A stretch of 64,000 nucleotides of DNA. Origin: Brevundimonas sp. Root608. Lineage in GTDB: Bacteria > Pseudomonadota > Alphaproteobacteria > Caulobacterales > Caulobacteraceae. The number at the start of each line of letters is the position of its first letter. Position 1 is the stretch's first letter. This document shows, piece after piece, positions 1-7,966 of the stretch. The notes below the pieces were generated by a model, which worked only from the letters and a program-made list of their open reading frames with translations, did no database searches and was not told the origin of the DNA. A program made the translations under genes and the position numbers. Where the stretch lies: the NCBI RefSeq assembly GCF_001427825.1, contig NZ_LMGT01000006.1, positions 124,001-188,000 on the forward strand, read 5' to 3'.

Positions 1-762
1 GTCGTTGGCCCGCATCAGCACGCGTCGCCCGCTGTCGGCGGGGAGATAGGCTTCATACCCGCCCTCATCGTTCGAGGTCAGGGCGGTGGTTTCGATGTAC
101 GGCACGCCCAGCGCCCGCATCCGCGCCTCGACGACGCCGTTGATCAGCGTCATCCTGGCGTCGAACGACGCCCGCTTCATCCGTGGCAGGCCGACCCAGT
201 AGACGGCCACGTCGCGGCTGCGCAGCAGGCCCACAAGGTCGTCGACCCGCTTGGCGTAGGCGGCCTTCCAGCCGTCCGAGCCGAACGGATGGATCTGCCC
301 GTCCATCTCGATGCCCTGGGCGTCATTGGTGCCGAACAGCATGATCGCGACATCCACCGGCTGCGCGTCCAGCTGGCCCCGGGTCTTCGCCTGGATGTCG
401 ACGTAGTCGTAGCGGCTCAGCCCCGTCGACACCTGCGAGAATTTGCTCACCGTCACATCCGGCGTGTGCTGCAGGTCGCGGTACAGGCCTGCGTACAGGC
501 CGTCGGCCATGGAATCCCCGAACACGCCGATGCGCAGCGGCCCGCGGGCCAGTCGCGCGTCCAGCGGCGTCACCGTCGGCAGGACCGGCGCCGCGACCGG
601 AACGACCGGCGCCACCGGCGCGGGCGGGGCGGACGCCGCGGCCCTGTCGCCCAGCATGATGGTCGGATGGCGCAGCCATGCCCGGCCGTCGGGCGTCAGC
701 ACCAGCCCGGCCAGCACGCCGACCGCGAAGGTCGCCGTCAGAGCGTTGACGCCAGCACGCAA
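1..762 (-). CDS. SGNH/GDSL hydrolase, DUF459-like, membrane-anchored (3' end outside window)
   Basis: This is a partial gene: 254 codons are present and it runs off the left edge. An in-frame stop lies just upstream, and no ATG follows it before the conserved part. I chose the TTG at 762, which has GGGGA about 7 nt ahead; GTG at 717 is the alternative. Residues 1-25 form one hydrophobic anchor and are followed by an Ala/Pro linker. The SGNH nucleophile block GDS is at residues 82-84, and the FGTND block with its catalytic Asn is at 143-147. The C-terminal Asp-x-x-His part of the triad is outside the window. The DUF459 family are predicted periplasmic esterases or acyl hydrolases, often near cell-surface polysaccharide genes. 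The exact substrate is unknown. Confidence 0.8.
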   Translation of the reverse strand, partial: MRAGVNALTATFAVGVLAGLVLTPDGRAWLRHPTIMLGDRAAASAPPAPVAPVVPVAAPVLPTVTPLDARLARGPLRIGVFGDSMADGLYAGLYRDLQHTPDVTVSKFSQVSTGLSRYDYVDIQAKTRGQLDAQPVDVAIMLFGTNDAQGIEMDGQIHPFGSDGWKAAYAKRVDDLVGLLRSRDVAVYWVGLPRMKRASFDARMTLINGVVEARMRALGVPYIETTALTSNDEGGYEAYLPADSGRRVLMRAND

Positions 763-889
763 GACTTTTCCCCGACTGAACCCCGTTCCGTCGGACCTTT
801 TACCTTATCGCCGCCCGACCGCCACCTCGCGCCCGTCTCACGGGAAGAAAAAGGTTAACCGAAGCGGCCTTCGGCCCCCAGGGTCGGCG

Positions 890-1303
890 TCAGCCGAACC
901 GTCCTTCAGCCCAGCGCGCGGCGAAATAGCCCCCCAGCGCCGACAGGGTCGTCAGGGCCGTGCCCCAGCACAGGTCGATGATCGTCAGTCGCGTCGACCA
1001 GACATTCAGCGTCGCCTGATTGGTCAGGTCATAGGTCGCATAGGCCACGAACCCGAGCACCGCCCCGTTGATCGCCGCCCTCTGCCACGCCCCTTCGCGC
1101 AATGCCGGTTCCACGGCCAGGAACACCGTCCCCGCGATCGAGATCAGGTAGAAGGCCACGGCGGCCTTCATGTCAGGCTTGTCGGCCAGGATCGGACCCA
1201 GCACCGGCCTGTACAGCCGGTCGGTCATGGTCGTCAGCCAGACCGCGTCGACCGCGGCGAAGGTCAGCCCGGCGCCCAGATAGGCGGCGACATATTTGAT
1301 CAT
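890..1303 (-). CDS. DUF2177 family membrane protein
   Basis: The protein has 137 residues with four predicted membrane helices, near 1-20, 45-68, 80-97 and 105-130. It includes the family-typical stretch AYATYDLTNQATL and ends in a short basic tail. Length and layout match DUF2177, an integral membrane family of unknown biochemistry. In several proteobacteria this family travels with CFA-synthase-like, FAD oxidoreductase and DUF1365 genes. It starts 13 bp after the CFA-like methyltransferase gene and is probably its cotranscribed partner. I infer a role in membrane lipid modification or quality; nothing in the sequence shows a catalytic site. Confidence 0.82.
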   Translation of the reverse strand: MIKYVAAYLGAGLTFAAVDAVWLTTMTDRLYRPVLGPILADKPDMKAAVAFYLISIAGTVFLAVEPALREGAWQRAAINGAVLGFVAYATYDLTNQATLNVWSTRLTIIDLCWGTALTTLSALGGYFAARWAEGRFG

Positions 1304-1316
1304 CGGTTCTGCTCCG

Positions 1317-2354
1317 TCAGACCGGCTTCAGCAGGTAATGGCTGACCGCCCAGGTGTTTCCGTCGTCATTGCCGAACAGCCCGGCCGTCGCCAGATAGAA
1401 CCGCCGCCAGCGCCTCCGCCACAGGAGCGCGTCGGCGCCGTAGGTCTCCCGCATCAGCTCCATCACCCGGTCGCCGTTGGCGTCCATATTGGCCAGCCAG
1501 TCGTCCGCGGTGCGCCTGTAGTTCACCCCGTTCCAGGTCCATTCCCGCTCGACCTCGAACAGGTCCGGGAACTGCCGCATCAGCCCCCGGCTGGGCATGA
1601 CCCCGCCGGTGAAGAAATGCTGGGCGATGAAGTCGCCGCTGTCGGTGTGGTCGAACCGGTACGGCGCGTCGCGGTGGGTGAAGACATGGATGAACATCCG
1701 CCCGCCCGGCTTCAGCCAGCCGTGCGCCCGTCCCAGCAGCGCCCGCCAGTTGGCCATATGCTCGAACATCTCGACCGAGACGATCCGGTCATAGCCCTCG
1801 CCCATGGGCGTCGGAGCGTGGAAGTCGTTCATGTCGGCGGTGATGACCGTCAGATTGGTCAGGCCCCGGGCGGCGGCCTGGGCCTCGATATGCTGGCGCT
1901 GGCCATGACTGTTCGACACGGCGGTGATTCTCGACCGGGGGTACCGCTCGGCCATCCACAGGCTCAGCGAGCCCCAGCCGCAGCCCAGTTCCAGCACGCG
2001 CTGCCCGTCCGTCAGGGCGGCGTGGGCGCAGGTCTCGTCCAGCGCGGCCTCCTCGGCTTCGTTCAGCGTCGTTTCCGCGGTCGGGTACAGGCAGCACGAG
2101 TATTTCAGCCGTTGCCCCAGACACAGCTGGAAGAATTCCGGCGGCAGTTCGTAGTGCTGCTCATTGGCCGCCGTCGTGTGCTCGGCGATCGCCCGCTTGG
2201 CCATGTCGCGGGCGAAGGCCGCCTCGTCGTGCGGCCCTTCCCGATCCAGCCTCTTGCGCGCCTCCGAGACCAGGCTGTCGATCGCCGGCCGGGCGACGAG
2301 ATCGGGAAACGGCGCATCCTGAAGCCGGCGAATGGCGGCGGTGGCGAGGCTCAT
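1317..2354 (-). CDS. CFA-synthase-like SAM-dependent lipid methyltransferase
   Basis: The protein has 345 residues. HYELPPEFFQL at 67-77 and the following RLKYSCCLY are hallmarks of the cyclopropane fatty acid synthase family. The SAM-binding motif I, LELGCGWGS, is at 121-129, and VSVEMFEHM lies later. It acts on the double bond of unsaturated acyl chains in membrane phospholipids using SAM. The product may be a cyclopropane ring or a methyl branch; the sequence does not settle which. It heads a minus-strand pair with DUF2177 and diverges from an FAD oxidoreductase plus DUF1365 unit across a 117-bp gap. This set resembles the ChrR/sigma-E singlet-oxygen genes of Rhodobacter, some of which make methylated and furan fatty acids. 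Confidence 0.88.
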   Translation of the reverse strand: MSLATAAIRRLQDAPFPDLVARPAIDSLVSEARKRLDREGPHDEAAFARDMAKRAIAEHTTAANEQHYELPPEFFQLCLGQRLKYSCCLYPTAETTLNEAEEAALDETCAHAALTDGQRVLELGCGWGSLSLWMAERYPRSRITAVSNSHGQRQHIEAQAAARGLTNLTVITADMNDFHAPTPMGEGYDRIVSVEMFEHMANWRALLGRAHGWLKPGGRMFIHVFTHRDAPYRFDHTDSGDFIAQHFFTGGVMPSRGLMRQFPDLFEVEREWTWNGVNYRRTADDWLANMDANGDRVMELMRETYGADALLWRRRWRRFYLATAGLFGNDDGNTWAVSHYLLKPV

Positions 2355-2471
2355 GCTTTGGTCCTGACAGGCTGACGACCCATCCAGCTACGGGCCGGCG
2401 TCGCATCCGGATGTACGGCATCCATCACAGCCCCCGGCTCGTAGCTGTTCGCGAGTTTCGCTGGAGCCTGC

Positions 2472-3842
2472 ATGCCCCCCCACCTCGTCGCCACATCCCC
2501 GACGCCTCCCGGCCAGCGCATCGCCGTCGTCGGTTCGGGCATCTCGGGCCTGTCCTGCGCCTGGCTCCTGTCGCAGTCGCACGACGTGACCCTGTTCGAG
2601 GCGGACAGCCGGCTGGGCGGTCACTCCCATACCGTCGACGCCCCCTCGCCCAGAGAACCGGTCGCCGTCGATACCGGCTTCATCGTCTACAACGAGGCCA
2701 ACTATCCCAATCTGACGGCCCTGTTCGAACATCTGAAGGTGCCGACCAAGCCGGCCATGATGTCCTTCGCCGTCTCGATCGACGACGGGGCCTTCGAATA
2801 TTGCAGCCAGGGCATCGGCGCCCTGTTCGCCCAGAAGCGCAACTACGCCAGCCCCAGATTCTGGCGCATGATCGGCGACGTGCTGCGCTTCCAGAAACAG
2901 GCCCCGCGCGACCTGCCCGCGCTCGAGAAGTCGGGCGAAACCCTCGACGCCTACCTGACCCGCGGCGGCTACGGCACCCTGTTCCGTGAGGCCCATCTGC
3001 TGCCCCAGGCCGCCGCCATCTGGTCGTGCACCATGGGGCAGATGGCCGGCTATCCGGCGGCCTCCTTCGTGCGGTTCTACATGAACCACAACCTGCTCAA
3101 GGTGGACCTGAAGCCGACCTGGCGCACCGTGGACGGCGGCAGCCGGTCCTATGTCTCCCGTCTGGTCGAGGCCTTCCGCGGCCGGGTCGTCACGGACGCC
3201 GGGATCACCGGCGTCCTGCGCGGTCTCGACGGCGCGGCCCTGCGCTTCGCCGACGGCCGGATCGAGCGCTTCGACGCCGTCGTCCTGGCCACCCATTCCG
3301 ATCAGGCCCTGGCGCTCCTGGAGTCCTCCTCGGCCGAGGACCGGCGCCTGCTGGGCGCCATCGAATACCGGCCCAACAGGGTGATCCTGCACCGGGACAC
3401 GGCGTTGATGCCCAAACGGCGCAAGGCCTGGGCGGCCTGGACCCACCTCGGCTATTCCGACCGCGCGGGCGAAGGCGGCGTCACCTACTGGATGAACGAA
3501 CTTCAGAGCCTGCCCGGCCCGCCCCTGTTCGTCAGCCTCAATCCCGCCAAGGCCCCCGACCCCGAACTCGTGATCGGCGAATGGGACTACGAACACCCCG
3601 TCTTCGACGCCGCCGCCGTCGCCGCCCAGTCGAAACTGTGGAGCCTCCAGGGCCGCCGCAATGTCTGGTTCGCGGGCGCCTGGTTCGGTTCGGGCTTCCA
3701 CGAGGACGGCCTGCAGGCCGGTCTGGCGGTGGCCGAACAGCTGGGCGGCGTCCGCCGTCCATGGACCGTGGCTCACGAGAGCGGCCGCATCCATGTGCAC
3801 GATCCGTCCGGCGCCCCGGACCGGCTGACCGAGGCGGCGTGA
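2472..3842 (+). CDS. FAD/NAD(P)-binding amine-oxidase-like flavoprotein
   Basis: The protein has 456 residues. The dinucleotide-binding GSGISG is at 21-26, followed by an acidic FEADSRLGGHS region. The C-terminal WFAGAWFGSGFHEDG closes the FAD site. Members next to CFA-like and DUF1365 genes are thought to oxidise or desaturate lipid acyl chains; Rhodobacter UfaD is the experimentally studied example as I recall it. The start at 2472 follows GGAG at a normal distance. Its stop overlaps the GTG of the DUF1365 gene (GTGA), so the two are probably translationally coupled. The specific reaction here is inferred from context. Confidence 0.85.
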   Translation: MPPHLVATSPTPPGQRIAVVGSGISGLSCAWLLSQSHDVTLFEADSRLGGHSHTVDAPSPREPVAVDTGFIVYNEANYPNLTALFEHLKVPTKPAMMSFAVSIDDGAFEYCSQGIGALFAQKRNYASPRFWRMIGDVLRFQKQAPRDLPALEKSGETLDAYLTRGGYGTLFREAHLLPQAAAIWSCTMGQMAGYPAASFVRFYMNHNLLKVDLKPTWRTVDGGSRSYVSRLVEAFRGRVVTDAGITGVLRGLDGAALRFADGRIERFDAVVLATHSDQALALLESSSAEDRRLLGAIEYRPNRVILHRDTALMPKRRKAWAAWTHLGYSDRAGEGGVTYWMNELQSLPGPPLFVSLNPAKAPDPELVIGEWDYEHPVFDAAAVAAQSKLWSLQGRRNVWFAGAWFGSGFHEDGLQAGLAVAEQLGGVRRPWTVAHESGRIHVHDPSGAPDRLTEAA

Positions 3843-4861
3843 CCCTCGCCCATCCCCACGCCCCGTCATCCTCGGGCTTGACCCGAGGATCAGACGATCC
3901 GACCCTCGGTTTCATGGGCCGAAGTCGGGATCAGCGGATCACCACGGCCGGTCTTGGCCGCCCTTCGTCCGATCCTCGGGTCAAGCCCGAGGATGACGGA
4001 AAGGGGGGAGCCGGCCTGTCCTCCGCCCTCTACGTCGGCGAGGTCGTGCACCAGCGCACCCGCACCTTTGACCATCGCCTGCGCTACCGTCTCTGGATGG
4101 TGCTCGCCGACCTCGACGAGCTGGACGGACTGCAGGACCGCCTGCGCCTGCTCCGCCGCCGGTTCGGCCCGATCACCCTCAGGACCGCCGACCATGGCGA
4201 CCGCTCCGGTCGGCCGCTGCGCCTCCAGATCGAGGCTCATCTCGCCGCGGCGGGCATCGACATCGCCGGCGGCCCGATCCGCCTGCTGACCATGCCGCGC
4301 ATTCTCGGCTACGGCTTCAACCCGATCAGCGTCTTCTTCTGCCACACCCCCGACGGCGCCCTCGCCGCCCTGCTGTACGAAGTCACCAACACCTTCCACG
4401 AGCGCCACAGCTATCTGGTGGCGGTTCCGTCTCCTCCCCCCAGGGGGGTGGAGGAAGAAGCGGCGGAGCCGCTTCGACGACCGGACCATGCGGAGCATGG
4501 TGGAGGGGGCGCTCCCGCACTGATCCGCCAGTCCGTCGAAAAGCGGTTCTTCGTCTCTCCCTTCATGGACCGGGACCTGACCTACGACTTCACCGTCCGT
4601 CCGCCGGGAGAAGCCGTCTCCGTCGTGGTCGCCGTCCGTCGCGGCGACACGCCCATCCTGACCGCCAGCTTCGCCGGCCTCCGTCGCCCCCTGACCGACG
4701 GCCAGCTGCTGCGAGCCTTCGTCACCCACCCCTTCCTGACCTGGAAGGTCACCTGGGGCATCCACTGGGAGGCGCTGACGATGATGCTCAAGGGCGCCCG
4801 ATACCGGGTCCGCGGCGCGCCGCCGGGCCAACCGGTGACCCATGGGTCCGTCCGATTCTGA
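3839..4861 (+). CDS. DUF1365 protein carrying two repeat-element insertions
   Basis: The conserved DUF1365 core runs from SSALYVGEVVHQRTR (about residue 60) through PRILGYGFNPISVFF, LLYEVTNTFHERHSY and KRFFVSPFMDRDLTYDF to the end. I chose GTG at 3839: it overlaps the upstream stop and has GAGG 4 nt ahead. ATG at 3914 is the alternative but has no ribosome site. Two things are odd. Residues about 9-54 are encoded by a 137-bp inverted-repeat element. A second, different palindromic element interrupts the protein between YLVAVP and IRQSVEKR, adding roughly 25-30 residues the family lacks. The frame is open throughout. Function is unknown; the family co-occurs with lipid-modifying CFA-like and FAD genes. 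Confidence 0.85.
   Translation: MTLAHPHAPSSSGLTRGSDDPTLGFMGRSRDQRITTAGLGRPSSDPRVKPEDDGKGGAGLSSALYVGEVVHQRTRTFDHRLRYRLWMVLADLDELDGLQDRLRLLRRRFGPITLRTADHGDRSGRPLRLQIEAHLAAAGIDIAGGPIRLLTMPRILGYGFNPISVFFCHTPDGALAALLYEVTNTFHERHSYLVAVPSPPPRGVEEEAAEPLRRPDHAEHGGGGAPALIRQSVEKRFFVSPFMDRDLTYDFTVRPPGEAVSVVVAVRRGDTPILTASFAGLRRPLTDGQLLRAFVTHPFLTWKVTWGIHWEALTMMLKGARYRVRGAPPGQPVTHGSVRF
3863..3999. repeat. 137-bp paired inverted-repeat (REP-like) element, copy 1
   Basis: Two perfect 29-bp arms face each other: 3863-3891 and 3971-3999. Each arm holds an inner hairpin, CCTCGGGCTTGACCCGAGG. The 79-bp middle is unique among the copies seen here. The element lies in the 5' coding part of the DUF1365 gene. A copy with the same arm sequence family is at 48705-48840, and a related pair with different arms is at 41935-42071. 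Confidence 0.85.
4431..4516. repeat. Multi-hairpin palindromic element inserted in frame in the DUF1365 gene
   Basis: It starts with a CTCCTCCCCCC / GGGGGGTGGAG foldback. Two perfect hairpins with the same GGA loop follow: GAAGCGGC-GGA-GCCGCTTC (4457-4475) and ACCATGC-GGA-GCATGGT (4485-4501). The GGAGGGGGCGCTC end can pair with the first arm. It is translated within the host gene without a stop. A shortened relative of the first hairpin is in the ccrM leader at 62581-62607. Confidence 0.75.
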
Positions 4862-4911
4862 CGTAGGGCGCCGCCATAGTGCGGATGGGCGTCGACGGCC
4901 GTCGGACGAAG

Positions 4912-5010
4912 TGGACGTTATGGACGCTTTGGACGGTGTTTTCTTCTCTTCGGCCTGACGCGAGCCGGAGGCATTGGACGGTCTGGACGGTTTGGACGGT
5001 GTTTTTTCCG
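4912..5010. repeat. Two blocks of three 9-bp TGGACG units upstream of scoA
   Basis: TGGACG occurs at 4912, 4921 and 4930, and again at 4975, 4984 and 4993. Each block therefore has exact 9-bp phasing, and the blocks are 63 bp apart (seven units). Both blocks are followed by GTGTTTT and a T-rich run. No hairpin accounts for this. It fills most of the 234-bp gap between the DUF1365 gene and scoA. Confidence 0.8.
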
Positions 5011-5095
5011 GCCCGCCTTGCCCGTCCCGCCTCGCCACGTTACGGACGGACGAGCGCCGCGAATATTCATCAAGCGGTGAAAATATGAGGAAGCG

Positions 5096-5800
5096 ATGCG
5101 GAAGATCTTCCCCGACGCGGCGTCCGCCCTCGAGGGCCTGACCTTCGACGGCATGACCGTCATGTCCGGCGGCTTCGGCCTGTGCGGCATTCCCGAGCAC
5201 CTGATCGCCGCCCTGCGCGACAGCGGCGTCAAGGGCCTGACCGTCATCTCCAACAACGCCGGCGTCGACGGCTTCGGCCTCGGCCAGCTGCTGGAGACCC
5301 GCCAGATCGCCAAGATGATCTCGTCCTACGTCGGCGAGAACAAGGAGTTCGAGCGCCAGTACCTGGCCGGCGAGCTCCAGCTGGAGTTCAACCCCCAGGG
5401 CACCCTGGCCGAACGCATTCGCGCCGGCGGGGCCGGCATCCCGGCCTTCTTCGTCAAGACCGGCGTCGGCACCCTGGTCGCCGAAGGCAAGGAAGAGCGC
5501 ACCTTCAACGGCGAGCGCTACATCATGGAGACGGGGCTCCTGGCCGACCTGTCGATCATCAAGGCCTGGAAGGCCGACGGCCGCGGCAATCTCCAGTTCC
5601 GCAAGACCGCCCGCAACTTCAACCCGATGATGGCCACGGCCGGCAAGGTCACGGTCGTCGAGGTCGAACACATCGTCCCGACCGGCTCCCTGGACCCCGA
5701 CTGCATCCACACCCCCGGCGTCTATGTCGACCGCATCGTCCTGACCGTGCCCGAGAAGCGCATCGAGCAACGCACCGTCCGTACCCGGGAGACCGCATAA
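5096..5800 (+). CDS. scoA: Succinyl-CoA:3-ketoacid CoA transferase subunit A
   Basis: The protein has 234 residues, full length for the alpha subunit. [16 protein letters not shown] near the N-terminus and [14 protein letters not shown] are typical CoA-transferase family I segments. With subunit B it moves CoA between succinyl-CoA and acetoacetate in the cytoplasm, allowing ketone bodies or PHB-derived acetoacetate to enter central metabolism. The ATG at 5096 has GAGGAAG directly upstream. Its stop overlaps the scoB start (TAATG). Function assignment is by strong family resemblance; the true CoA donor could differ. Confidence 0.93.
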   Translation: MRKIFPDAASALEGLTFDGMTVMSGGFGLCGIPEHLIAALRDSGVKGLTVISNNAGVDGFGLGQLLETRQIAKMISSYVGENKEFERQYLAGELQLEFNPQGTLAERIRAGGAGIPAFFVKTGVGTLVAEGKEERTFNGERYIMETGLLADLSIIKAWKADGRGNLQFRKTARNFNPMMATAGKVTVVEVEHIVPTGSLDPDCIHTPGVYVDRIVLTVPEKRIEQRTVRTRETA

Positions 5801-6453
5801 TGGCCCGCACCCGCGAACAACTGGCCGCCCGCGCCGCGAAAGAGCTGCAGGACGGCTTCTACGTCAACCTCGGCATCGGCATTCCGACCCTGGTGGCCAA
5901 CTACATCCCGCACGGCATGGAGGTCACCCTCCAGTCCGAAAACGGCATGCTGGGCATGGGCCCCTTCCCCTATGAGGACGAGGTCGACGCCGACCTGATC
6001 AACGCCGGCAAGCAGACCATCACCGAGATCCCCGAGAGCAGCTATTTCAGCTCGGCCGACAGCTTCGCCATGATCCGCGGCGGCCACATCAACCTGTCGA
6101 TCCTCGGGGCCATGGAAGTCGCCCAGAACGGCGACATCGCCAACTGGATGATCCCGGGCAAGCTGGTGAAGGGCATGGGCGGCGCGATGGACCTGGTCGC
6201 CGGCGTCAAGCGCGTCGTCGTGGTCATGGATCACGCCAACAAGCACGGCCAGTCCAAGGTCCTGAAGGAATGCACCCTGCCCCTGACCGGCACGGGCGTG
6301 GTCAGCCGCATCATCACCGACCTGTGCGTCTTCGACGTCAAGCCGGACGGCTCGGGCCTCGAACTGATCGAACTGGCCGAGGGCGTCACCCTCGAGGAAG
6401 TCGCGAGCAAGACCGAGGCAAGCTACACCGTTGCGGCTGACCTGAACTCGTAG
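5800..6453 (+). CDS. scoB: Succinyl-CoA:3-ketoacid CoA transferase subunit B
   Basis: The protein has 217 residues. The catalytic glutamate lies in the conserved SENG motif (S46-E47-N48-G49), which forms the enzyme-CoA thioester. [11 protein letters not shown] precedes it, and [14 protein letters not shown] and [12 protein letters not shown] follow as usual for the beta subunit. The ATG at 5800 shares its A with the scoA stop, so translation is coupled. It completes the transferase with scoA. A foldback at 6459-6496 follows the gene. Confidence 0.94.
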   Translation: MARTREQLAARAAKELQDGFYVNLGIGIPTLVANYIPHGMEVTLQSENGMLGMGPFPYEDEVDADLINAGKQTITEIPESSYFSSADSFAMIRGGHINLSILGAMEVAQNGDIANWMIPGKLVKGMGGAMDLVAGVKRVVVVMDHANKHGQSKVLKECTLPLTGTGVVSRIITDLCVFDVKPDGSGLELIELAEGVTLEEVASKTEASYTVAADLNS

Positions 6454-6458
6454 GCATA

Positions 6459-6496
6459 CTCCCCCGGAACCGGCCGCAGAGCCGGTCTGGTGGGAG
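6459..6496 (+). promoter_or_regulatory. Stem-loop that covers the ribosome site of the next gene
   Basis: Arms 6459-6474 and 6481-6496 pair at 13 of 16 positions around the loop CGCAGA. The 3' arm ends in GGGAG, which is the apparent Shine-Dalgarno sequence for the ATG at 6504. The hairpin follows the scoB stop closely and has no T-run after it. It may act as a weak terminator, a translational brake, or both. Confidence 0.5.
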
Positions 6497-6503
6497 CATC
6501 GAG

Positions 6504-7355
6504 ATGGCGGACGGAGCCTACCGCTGGCAGGGCGCCGCCCCTGCGCCGGACGCGGCGCGGGTCGACGGCATCGACGCGGCCTTTGACGAGGCCGCCGCCC
6601 ACGCCTTCGGCGAACCGGCCCGCATCGCCGCCGTCGAACGCATCGAGCGCGCCCTGACCGCCGCCCGCGCCGAAAGCCTCGAAGCCGCCGCCGCCGCCCT
6701 GGCCCAGCTCCGGTCCCGCATCGACGCCTTGCGGCCCGAGGCTCTCGAACCCCGCCGCGGCCTCGCCGGCCTGTTCGACAGCCGCGGCAAGCGCCTGAAC
6801 CGTTTCCGCGAACAGTTCCGCTACGCGGCGGACCGTCTGACCGACAGCGGCGCCACCCTCGCCGACCCCGTCGAAGCGGCCGCGCGCCGCGCGACCGCGC
6901 TGGACGGCGTCTGGGCCGAGGTCCGCGACGCGGTCGCCGATCTGGACGCCCACCTGGCCGCCGCCGCCCGACGCCTGTCCGGCCTGGCGCCCGCCGACGA
7001 CGGCGCCGCTCATCCGCTGGAGGGCCGCAAGGCGATGCTGGACGCCTGCCGCGCAGCCGCTCTTCAGTCCCTGTCGTTGATCCGGGGCGCCCAGAACGCC
7101 GACGCCCGCACCGCGGAAACGCTCAAATCCTGCACGGACGGGCTCGCCGCCTGGCGCGACGACTGGCGCGAGGCGCTGGGCTTGTCCGGAAAACGTCCCC
7201 GCCGCATTCGCCCTGACAGGGACCGTCTGGCCCGCAGCCGTGATCAGGCGCTGGCCCGGATCGACCGAACCCTCGGCGAAATGACCACCTTGGGCGCCCG
7301 CCGCGGCGATGTCGAGCGCCGGCTGGCCGCCCTGGGAACCAGCCTCGGGATCTAG
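6504..7355 (+). CDS. Hypothetical helical protein
   Basis: The protein has 283 residues, is rich in Ala, Arg, Asp and Leu, and has no signal peptide or membrane helix. Nearly all of it looks alpha-helical, with heptad-like stretches at about 40-75, 95-165 and 225-280. A small conserved-looking block, RGLAGLFDSRGKRLNRF, sits near residue 85. The general look is vaguely like TelA/toxic-anion-resistance helical proteins, but I cannot claim membership. GGGAG ahead of the ATG lies inside a hairpin. Its TAG stop shares the palindrome CTAG with the stop of the convergent lipoprotein gene. Confidence 0.6.
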   Translation: MADGAYRWQGAAPAPDAARVDGIDAAFDEAAAHAFGEPARIAAVERIERALTAARAESLEAAAAALAQLRSRIDALRPEALEPRRGLAGLFDSRGKRLNRFREQFRYAADRLTDSGATLADPVEAAARRATALDGVWAEVRDAVADLDAHLAAAARRLSGLAPADDGAAHPLEGRKAMLDACRAAALQSLSLIRGAQNADARTAETLKSCTDGLAAWRDDWREALGLSGKRPRRIRPDRDRLARSRDQALARIDRTLGEMTTLGARRGDVERRLAALGTSLGI

Positions 7356-7966
7356 CGGGTGTTGGCCTCGGTCCAGGCCACGATCTGGGTGTTCAGGTCG
7401 CGCGTGGCCATGTCGAACGCCTCGACGATGGCTCCCACCCGGTTCTCGGTCGCGGGCTGCTCGACGCTGAACATACGCTCGGCCGAGACGGTCCGTTCCG
7501 GCGAGGTCGTCACCCGGGCCCGGGCCGTGATCACCACGGTCGGAATCGCGCCCGGCGCGTCATAGCGCGCCTCGAAGGCCCGCATGTCGATGTCCAGGCT
7601 GCGACCGCTGCGCACCGGCTCCCGGGGCCCGATCAGGCGAACCCGTGTGGCCTGGCCGGCGAAGGCGTTCTCCAGGCTTTCCATGTACAGGTCCTCGGCC
7701 GGAGACACCCACCGGGCCCCCGCGATATAGGCCGTCTCCGTGCCGGTCACGCCCAGCAGCCGATCGCCCTCGACCGCCTCGGGGAACTCGACCCGTCGCA
7801 GCGCGATCGAGGTCGCGTTCGAGCCCACGGTTTCAGCCACGGCCGGAGCCGACCCGCCGAAGCGATAGGTCTGCACCGGATCGGGAGAGCTCAGCAGGGC
7901 GCAGCCCGCGAGCATGGACGCGGCGGCGCCGATGGCGGTCAGCCGGATGAGGGATGAACGGATCAC
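7352..7966 (-). CDS. ABC-type transport auxiliary lipoprotein (PqiC/LptE-like) of the Mla/MCE system
   Basis: The protein has 204 residues with a lipoprotein signal; lipobox LAGC puts the acylated Cys at 22. The mature part begins with YRFGGSAP and continues through TETAYIAGARWVSPAEDLYMES, as in the ABC_trans_aux family. It is the last gene of a four-gene transporter operon and overlaps the stop of the MCE gene by 4 bp. It probably sits on the inner leaflet of the outer membrane and links the periplasmic MCE assembly to it. Assignment rests on both family features and position. Confidence 0.85.
   Translation of the reverse strand: MIRSSLIRLTAIGAAASMLAGCALLSSPDPVQTYRFGGSAPAVAETVGSNATSIALRRVEFPEAVEGDRLLGVTGTETAYIAGARWVSPAEDLYMESLENAFAGQATRVRLIGPREPVRSGRSLDIDMRAFEARYDAPGAIPTVVITARARVTTSPERTVSAERMFSVEQPATENRVGAIVEAFDMATRDLNTQIVAWTEANTR

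Noticed and set aside
4457-4501. GGA-loop hairpins as a transcription terminator
   Set aside because: They lie in the middle of an open gene with no T-run and repeat as a unit, so an inserted element explains them better.
4912-5010. TGGACG repeats as a CRISPR array
   Set aside because: Units are 9 bp with no spacers of constant length, and no cas genes are present.
3890-5770. A 626-codon minus-strand frame spanning DUF1365, the TGGACG repeats and scoA
   Set aside because: It crosses two conserved plus-strand genes and a repeat region and has no recognisable domain.
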